22,298 nucleotides of DNA from IMG/VR virus record IMGVR_UViG_3300028563_000308, positions 1 through 22,298 of that record. One strand, 5' to 3'. Shown in pieces: positions 17,643 through 22,298 of the stretch. Each line of letters starts with the position of its first letter. Position 1 is the stretch's first letter. The position numbers were made by a program, and so were the translations under genes. The notes beneath the pieces were generated by a model, which was given only the letters and a program-made list of their open reading frames with translations, was not told the DNA's origin and made no database searches. Source of the stretch: a virus.

Positions 17643-20090
17643 ATGCCAGATACCTACAGAGAATTCCAAAAGTTCTTTAAGCTCGCGATTGTCGACGCGC
17701 AGAGCCATCGTGCCTGGGGTATCGCGACATCGGAGGCGGTGGACAAGGCTGGTGAACTGTGTGATTACCGAGACACCAAGCCGGAATACCAAGCGTGGTC
17801 GCAGGAGGCGTTTGATTCGACGACGCGGGCCGGGCAAAAGCCATCGCTGGGAAACGTCAGGCTTCAGCACGGCTTGGAGATAGCCGGCAAGGCCACAAAG
17901 CTTGAATACCGCGACGAGGACAGGGAGATCTGGCTGGAAAGCGAGCCGCTGCCAACGATCTGGCCTCTGCTGGAAAACGGGAACGTCACAGGCTACTCGC
18001 AGGGTGGAAAATATCTCTATCGGCGCTGTAACGTGTGCAGGACGGAGATCTTCGACGGTAGCTATTGTCCGAAGTGCGAGAAGGTTCAGATAATTCGGTA
18101 CAGTGCTCGTCCATCGGAGGTTTCGTACGTGGATTCGCCATGCCTTGGTGAAGCTCGTTTCGAGTGGGTCAAAGCGGAACTGGCTGGCGCGATGTTCAAA
18201 TACATCGGCCCCAATGGTTCTACCGAGCTTCGCAAGTTCTCCGCTATCGCCACCATCATTGACCCAGCCAAGGCGGAGAAGACCAAGCGCGTGGATGGCG
18301 AGGATCTGACGGCGAGCGCGTTCCTGATCGTGGTTGACGCAGCAAAGACAGATACATGGAACCTGCCATGGAAGTTCTCGACGGACGCGAAGACGAAACG
18401 CCATCTGCGCGATGCGCTCACCAGGTTCAACCAGCTTAAGGACGTCCCTAACGCCGCGAAGAAGAAGGCTTGGAAGCGGCTCATAGCGCTCTGCAAGAAG
18501 TACGACATTGAAGTCACCGATGAGCACGCTGGCAAGGCCGCGGCTGGCGCCAGTTGGCCGTCCATCGATCTCTCCCAGTTGCGCAAGCTGCAGAAGATGG
18601 CCGGCGGCTCGCTGAAGCTCACTATGGAAGAAGTGGAGTCGAGCGCGGCCACCTGCGAGCAGCATGCCGGGGTGGCTGTCCTCGATCGAGTCATCGAAAA
18701 GGGATCTGATGGGTCATTCCTGGATCTGTTCAGCGAATGCTACGCAGAGATCACTGGCGAAGCGTTCAAAGCGCAGCCACGTCACCCTGGCGGACAGTTC
18801 GCCTCACGCGCCTCTGGCCCGATGCACGATTGTTTGACAGCGGCTGGTTTCGAGCATTCCAGAACTGGCACAAGCAGTAATGTTGGCGGCGAGAGCCAGG
18901 CGTCCAGCCACTACACTCACGAAAACGGAAGTTCTGTTAGCGTGGCCCAGGATGAATCCTGGACGCACAGCGATGGCAAAGGTAGGAGCACATCTGGTAA
19001 GGGCAAAGACGCCCTGGAGACACATCTTCAGAGCTGCCGCAGCCAGAAGAAAGCGAGGACTGTTATGGACCTTTCAAAACTGGCGCAACAGATTCGGGAC
19101 ATGGTCAGCTCCGACTCTATCGCCATCGTCGACATGGTGGACGGCAAAGTGGCCGCGGTTCACACCAACGTTCGAAAGGACATGTTCCACATTTCCGTAT
19201 TGGCCCAGTTGCTCCAGGAGATTCGTTACCTCCAGCAATCGGTCCAAATGGAAGGTGAGTACGAAGGAGATGATCGCGACTCTATGATCGCGGTCGATCT
19301 CAAGGCATGGCTGGCAACCGGTGTAGCCATCCTCCAGGATGTAGTCACCGATGAAACGAGCGAGCTTTTGGCCGCCACAGGCAAGGCGGTACTGAACAGC
19401 AAAGGAGAAGAAGCAATGTTTAAGAAGAACTTCGAACTGCTGAAGGCGGCCCACAAGAGTCTGTCCGGTCACTTCAGTAAAATGGCCGCGCACAATGATA
19501 GCGCGTCCGAAACCCACGATGCTGCTGCGGAGAGCCACGGTGCTCTCGCAGATGCGCACAAAGCGGCCGGCAAGGCGTGCAAGGCCGACGTCGGTGACGA
19601 CGACACCAACGCGTCTGGGGCTGCTGTGCACAAGGCAAGCGTGGCCCACCATGGCATTATGAAGGCCCATCACGAGAAGATGGCCAAGCTCTGCAAGTCG
19701 ATGGCTGATCACTGCAACAAAATGGCCGAGTCCCACAACGCTTCCGAGAAAGCTCTTGGGGTCGCCATGGAGAAGGCAGAGGATGGCACTCTGACGATTG
19801 TCGAGGTTCAGAAGGCAATCGAGACCGGTCAACAGGCCATGCTCGATGGCGTCAAGGAGTTGCTGAAGACGGCGGCGCCGGCGCAGGGCGTCACGGTCGA
19901 GCAGTTCGACACGTTCAAGACGGATCTGACGAAGACGATCGGCGAGAAGGTGACCGAGGAAATCGGCAAGCTGCCGGAACTGACGAAGGCCAAGAGCGGC
20001 GCGGGATCCACCGACACCAAACTCTTCAGCCGAGAGGGCAAGGAACTCGACGCTTCCAAGACCGAGGACGACGACCCCTTCAAGGGATAG
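17643..20090 (+). CDS. Prohead protease fused to scaffold-like region
   Basis: An 815-residue protein. Residues about 1-170 look like an XkdF-type prohead serine protease: FKLAIVDAQSHRAWGIA, possible catalytic His76 in VRLQHG, Ser119 in TGYSQGGKY, and EVSYVDSPCL near 159-168. A four-cysteine ribbon (CNVC at 129-132, CPKC at 142-145) is inserted in this domain. A middle region with TWNLPWKFSTDAKTKRHLRD resembles the DUF6582-type 'LP..d..HvRnALaRfnq' domain. After QPRHPGGQFASR (about 378) come an unassigned Ser/His-rich insert and a long helical region with histidine every seven residues or so (about 600-700), then a coiled C-terminus typical of scaffolds. It should process and shape the capsid precursor. 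ATG 17643 follows a 57-base gap. Confidence 0.78.
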   Translation: MPDTYREFQKFFKLAIVDAQSHRAWGIATSEAVDKAGELCDYRDTKPEYQAWSQEAFDSTTRAGQKPSLGNVRLQHGLEIAGKATKLEYRDEDREIWLESEPLPTIWPLLENGNVTGYSQGGKYLYRRCNVCRTEIFDGSYCPKCEKVQIIRYSARPSEVSYVDSPCLGEARFEWVKAELAGAMFKYIGPNGSTELRKFSAIATIIDPAKAEKTKRVDGEDLTASAFLIVVDAAKTDTWNLPWKFSTDAKTKRHLRDALTRFNQLKDVPNAAKKKAWKRLIALCKKYDIEVTDEHAGKAAAGASWPSIDLSQLRKLQKMAGGSLKLTMEEVESSAATCEQHAGVAVLDRVIEKGSDGSFLDLFSECYAEITGEAFKAQPRHPGGQFASRASGPMHDCLTAAGFEHSRTGTSSNVGGESQASSHYTHENGSSVSVAQDESWTHSDGKGRSTSGKGKDALETHLQSCRSQKKARTVMDLSKLAQQIRDMVSSDSIAIVDMVDGKVAAVHTNVRKDMFHISVLAQLLQEIRYLQQSVQMEGEYEGDDRDSMIAVDLKAWLATGVAILQDVVTDETSELLAATGKAVLNSKGEEAMFKKNFELLKAAHKSLSGHFSKMAAHNDSASETHDAAAESHGALADAHKAAGKACKADVGDDDTNASGAAVHKASVAHHGIMKAHHEKMAKLCKSMADHCNKMAESHNASEKALGVAMEKAEDGTLTIVEVQKAIETGQQAMLDGVKELLKTAAPAQGVTVEQFDTFKTDLTKTIGEKVTEEIGKLPELTKAKSGAGSTDTKLFSREGKELDASKTEDDDPFKG

Positions 20091-20122
20091 CTCAATCCAA
20101 CACGACTTTTTGCAAGCTCCAC

Positions 20123-20175
20123 TTTCCCTGCGCGTGCCAGTCGCTGGGTATCGACGGCTGAGCGCGCGCAGGAAA
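20123..20175 (+). promoter_or_regulatory. Stem-loop in the leader of the capsid gene
   Basis: TTTCCCTGCGCG (20123-20134) can pair with CGCGCAGGAAA (20165-20175) with one bulged base, and the loop can fold further through GTCG/CGAC. The 125-base gap between protease-scaffold and capsid genes is the longest on the + strand here. There is no T-run after the stem, so it is more likely an mRNA leader or processing structure than an intrinsic terminator. The capsid ribosome site lies 28 bases downstream. Confidence 0.45.
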
Positions 20176-20215
20176 CAGTAAACCCCGCAGTCATTTTCCT
20201 CTTGGAGGTATATCA

Positions 20216-22024
20216 GTGGTCACATACACGAAGGCCGCCAACGTTCTCGCGCCTCATCGCTACATGATGATTCGAGCGCAGACGGCCGAGATCCGCAAAG
20301 CATGGCAGAATTCGCTCAGCAAGGCCGAACTGACGAAGTTCGAGCACTTCCGCGACAATCAACTCCAACTGCCCCGCATCAAGCCGGACCATCCGGAATT
20401 CGACGATCGCGTCGCCAAGTTCTTCGCCGAAGTGGAAGAACGAAAGATGGTCGTACGCAGCTTGATGACGGAAATGGTCCACGCCAAGCATCCCGAGATG
20501 CGCAAGGATGGCGTCACCACCACGACCGGCTTCAACTTCTACGACTTGCGCCCGGCCGTCCGGTTGCTCTATCCCGTGAACGTTCCGTTCCGGAATAGCC
20601 TTCCGCGCGTCGGCAAGGTCAACGCTGGCGTGGGCACGGTGGCCCACTGGCAGGGGACCCGCAATCCCGGCACGCCGTATGCCGGCGCCTCCGAAGGCAA
20701 TCGTGTAGCGGTTGGAACGCCCGACGACATCCCGTATCTCGCTTTGTACAAAGAGATCGGCGTCGAGCGTTCGGTCACCTACACCGCCCAGTTTGCCGGC
20801 GAAGGCTATGCCGACAACCTGGCAGACGAGCACATCCGCGGACTGCACAGCCTGTGGCTCCAGGAGGAAGGCATCATCCTCATGGGCAACTCCGGTGTCA
20901 GCACCGGTACCAATGGCTTCCAGCTCGCCACGGCACCCACCCCGACCACTTCTCTGGTCGCTACCAACCTCGCCGGCTCCCTGCCGTACACGACAGCCTT
21001 CACCACGTCCAACTACGTTTCCGTGGCTGTCGTGTGCCTCACTGCTCTGGGCAACCCGGTTAACAGCCAGTACGGGTACGGCGTCTCTCCGACCGCCACA
21101 AACGGTCTGACGACCTCCTACATCCGCAACAACGCCGATGGATCGACCGACAAGATCTATGGCGGCATGTCGGCCATCTCCGCAATTTCGGTGACGCCAC
21201 TCCAGTGCACATCCGGTAACCTGACGGTAAAGGCGATCATCCCGACTGCCAGCCTGCCAGTCAAGGGCTGTTTCGGATACGCATGGTTCGTCGACGTCGA
21301 AACGAGCAGCACGGGCAGCCTCGCCAACGCCAAGCTCGCCGGCATCACAACCAATCCGAGCGTGCTGCTTTCCGGCACCGCGATCGGCACCCAGGCCGGC
21401 AATGCCAGTGGACTGAACGTCGACAACAGCGCTCAACCGCTCGACTTCGACGGCCTGTTGACCTATGCCGCCAAGACCGGTGGCTGGACGGATCTCTACG
21501 GCGCCTCCCTGACCTCCCAGAAAAACGGGCGCGTCACCGAGATCGAGACCATCCTGTTCAACATCTTCCAGCAGTTCCAGACTCAGCCCGACGAAATGTG
21601 GTGCTCGGCCGATGCCGCGTTGAACCTCGACGCCGCCATCCGCTACAACGGCACCACCGCTCCCGGCTTCCAGTTCATGTACACCCGCGACAGCCAGAAC
21701 AACCTCATGGGAGGCTTCGTCGTCAGCGGGTATCAGAGTCGGTACGCGGTCAACAGCCCCATCGGCGGAAACGTCATCCCGATCAAGATCCATCCCATGC
21801 TGCCGGCCGGGACGATCTACTTCCACCTGAAGACCAACCCCTGGCCGCACTCCCGCGTGGACTTCGTTTGCGGATTGATGATGCAGCGCGATTACTACTC
21901 GATCGAGTGGCCGCAGACGTCACGCGTGTGGCCTTTTGGGACTTACTGTCATGAATGCTTGGCGATGGAGATGCCGTTCATCCCAGCTGTCTTAACTGGT
22001 ATATCGACATTCGTTGGCAGCTAA
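20216..22024 (+). CDS. Major capsid protein, HK97-like, large
   Basis: A 602-residue protein directly after the protease/scaffold gene, the standard place for the major capsid protein. The N-terminal helix-rich region (residues about 1-100) is followed by GFNFYDLRPAVRLLYPVNVP and LPRVGKVNAGVGTVAHWQG, the start of the shell domain, and a LWLQEEGIILMGNSGVSTG spine-helix segment. A Gly/Thr/Ser-rich domain from about 230 to 400 looks like an inserted beta-sandwich. At about 600 residues it is much longer than HK97 gp5, consistent with that insertion. GTG 20216 has GGAGG seven bases upstream, a strong ribosome site for a highly made protein. The 545-residue antisense open frame here has no recognisable motif and is ignored. 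Confidence 0.85.
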   Translation: MVTYTKAANVLAPHRYMMIRAQTAEIRKAWQNSLSKAELTKFEHFRDNQLQLPRIKPDHPEFDDRVAKFFAEVEERKMVVRSLMTEMVHAKHPEMRKDGVTTTTGFNFYDLRPAVRLLYPVNVPFRNSLPRVGKVNAGVGTVAHWQGTRNPGTPYAGASEGNRVAVGTPDDIPYLALYKEIGVERSVTYTAQFAGEGYADNLADEHIRGLHSLWLQEEGIILMGNSGVSTGTNGFQLATAPTPTTSLVATNLAGSLPYTTAFTTSNYVSVAVVCLTALGNPVNSQYGYGVSPTATNGLTTSYIRNNADGSTDKIYGGMSAISAISVTPLQCTSGNLTVKAIIPTASLPVKGCFGYAWFVDVETSSTGSLANAKLAGITTNPSVLLSGTAIGTQAGNASGLNVDNSAQPLDFDGLLTYAAKTGGWTDLYGASLTSQKNGRVTEIETILFNIFQQFQTQPDEMWCSADAALNLDAAIRYNGTTAPGFQFMYTRDSQNNLMGGFVVSGYQSRYAVNSPIGGNVIPIKIHPMLPAGTIYFHLKTNPWPHSRVDFVCGLMMQRDYYSIEWPQTSRVWPFGTYCHECLAMEMPFIPAVLTGISTFVGS

Positions 22025-22033
22025 TTAAGTTAT

Positions 22034-22075
22034 ACCACGGGCCGCGCACTTAGTTGCGGTAGCGCGGCTCGTGGT
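22034..22075. terminator. Terminator-like hairpin after the capsid gene
   Basis: ACCACGGGCCGCGC (22034-22047) and GCGCGGCTCGTGGT (22062-22075) form a 14-base-pair stem with one G-T pair and a 14-base loop, nine bases after the capsid stop. It has no T-tract in either direction beyond TTAT. The right arm touches the stop codon of the - strand gene, so it sits between two convergent genes and could stop transcripts from both. Confidence 0.62.
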
Positions 22076-22298
22076 TATGGCAGATGCTGCCAAGTCTCAC
22101 GAGATACAATCTGGCGCACGGTCATATAAGGCATTCCGAAATGACGACCAATAGATCGCATGGATTCGGAAGGATGGCTCTTAGCATACTCGCGGATGGC
22201 AATGACTCTGTCCGGAGTATATTTCGGTCTGCGATATTCAATATGCAGCCTAATCGGATGGTCGTCTCCTCGTTTCAGGCACTCTGGTTTAGTTCTGC
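22075..22298 (-). CDS. Partial protein with C-terminal HTH, probable homing endonuclease tail
   Basis: The last 74 codons of a - strand gene that enters from beyond the right edge; the stop TAA lies at 22075-22077. The visible part reads KYTPDRVIAIREYAKSHPSE, then SMRSIGRHFGMPYMTVRQIV and SRETWQHLP at the end. This is an HTH unit of the type found at the C-terminus of HNH and GIY-YIG homing endonucleases (NUMOD/IENR-like), where a final W..L/V follows the recognition helix. No nuclease core is in the window, so the assignment is by the HTH tail only. It converges with the capsid gene across a hairpin. It would be a third homing-type gene on the - strand. Confidence 0.68.
   Translation of the reverse strand, partial: RTKPECLKRGDDHPIRLHIEYRRPKYTPDRVIAIREYAKSHPSESMRSIGRHFGMPYMTVRQIVSRETWQHLP

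Noticed and set aside
17373-18665. 430-residue open frame on the - strand
   Set aside because: Shadow of the protease gene and the end of the preceding gene; no motif, Arg/Leu-rich, and it crosses two + strand genes with good ribosome sites.
20213-21850. 545-residue open frame on the - strand across the capsid gene
   Set aside because: Same codon register as the intein antisense gene, but the product has repetitive Val/Gly/Asp/Arg composition, no recognised motif and no defined boundary. It is the expected shadow of a GC-rich, codon-biased gene.
1-22298. CRISPR arrays, tRNA or rRNA genes, attachment sites, insertion sequences
   Set aside because: I saw no regularly spaced direct repeats, tRNA-like cloverleaf, transposase or integrase, and no long terminal inverted repeats. 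A weak tRNA or att site could still escape reading by eye.

Overview
The window looks like part of a tailed double-stranded DNA phage or prophage. It carries terminase, portal, MuF-type head morphogenesis protein, prohead protease/scaffold and major capsid protein in the usual order on the + strand, packed tightly with many ATGA stop/start overlaps and many very small genes. No integrase, replication or lysis gene, tRNA or ribosomal gene is seen. The host cannot be fixed from sequence alone. The GC-rich coding sequence and the 'AQ' ends of several signal peptides would fit Acidobacteriota, but that is a weak inference.

Left part (1-3804): a candidate DNA-modification block on the + strand. 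It has a PAPS-reductase-like PP-loop protein, a small membrane-anchored protein, a ParB-like protein, and an ABC ATPase fused to a GNAT acyltransferase domain. An HNH homing-type gene lies antisense between the last two. An ASCH-domain gene and a 49-residue gene follow on the - strand, tail to tail with the ATPase-GNAT gene.

Middle left (3909-5626): three small + strand genes, two with zinc-binding cysteines, converge on a - strand operon of a stand-alone LuxR-type HTH protein, a DUF488 protein and an unknown protein. A short divergent interval with an inverted repeat separates this operon from the packaging genes.

Packaging and head region (5627-22024): small and large terminase, then nine small genes (several Cys-rich), portal, MuF protein, four genes with Sec-type N-termini, protease/scaffold and capsid. 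The portal carries an extra C-terminal PD-(D/E)XK-like domain, and the MuF protein carries a 2H-phosphoesterase-like domain.

Main discovery: the MuF gene is interrupted exactly in its conserved HPNC motif by a 326-residue intein (13508-14485). The opposite strand of that intein DNA encodes a 317-residue protein with two HTH units and a Vsr/EDxHD-like nuclease core, preceded by its own Shine-Dalgarno sequence. The homing endonuclease therefore appears to be written antisense, codon against codon, through the intein's own coding sequence. Long antisense open frames in this register also occur elsewhere in the window, so the claim rests on the motifs, not on ORF length. The right edge holds a terminator-like hairpin and the end of a further - strand gene with an HTH tail typical of homing endonucleases.
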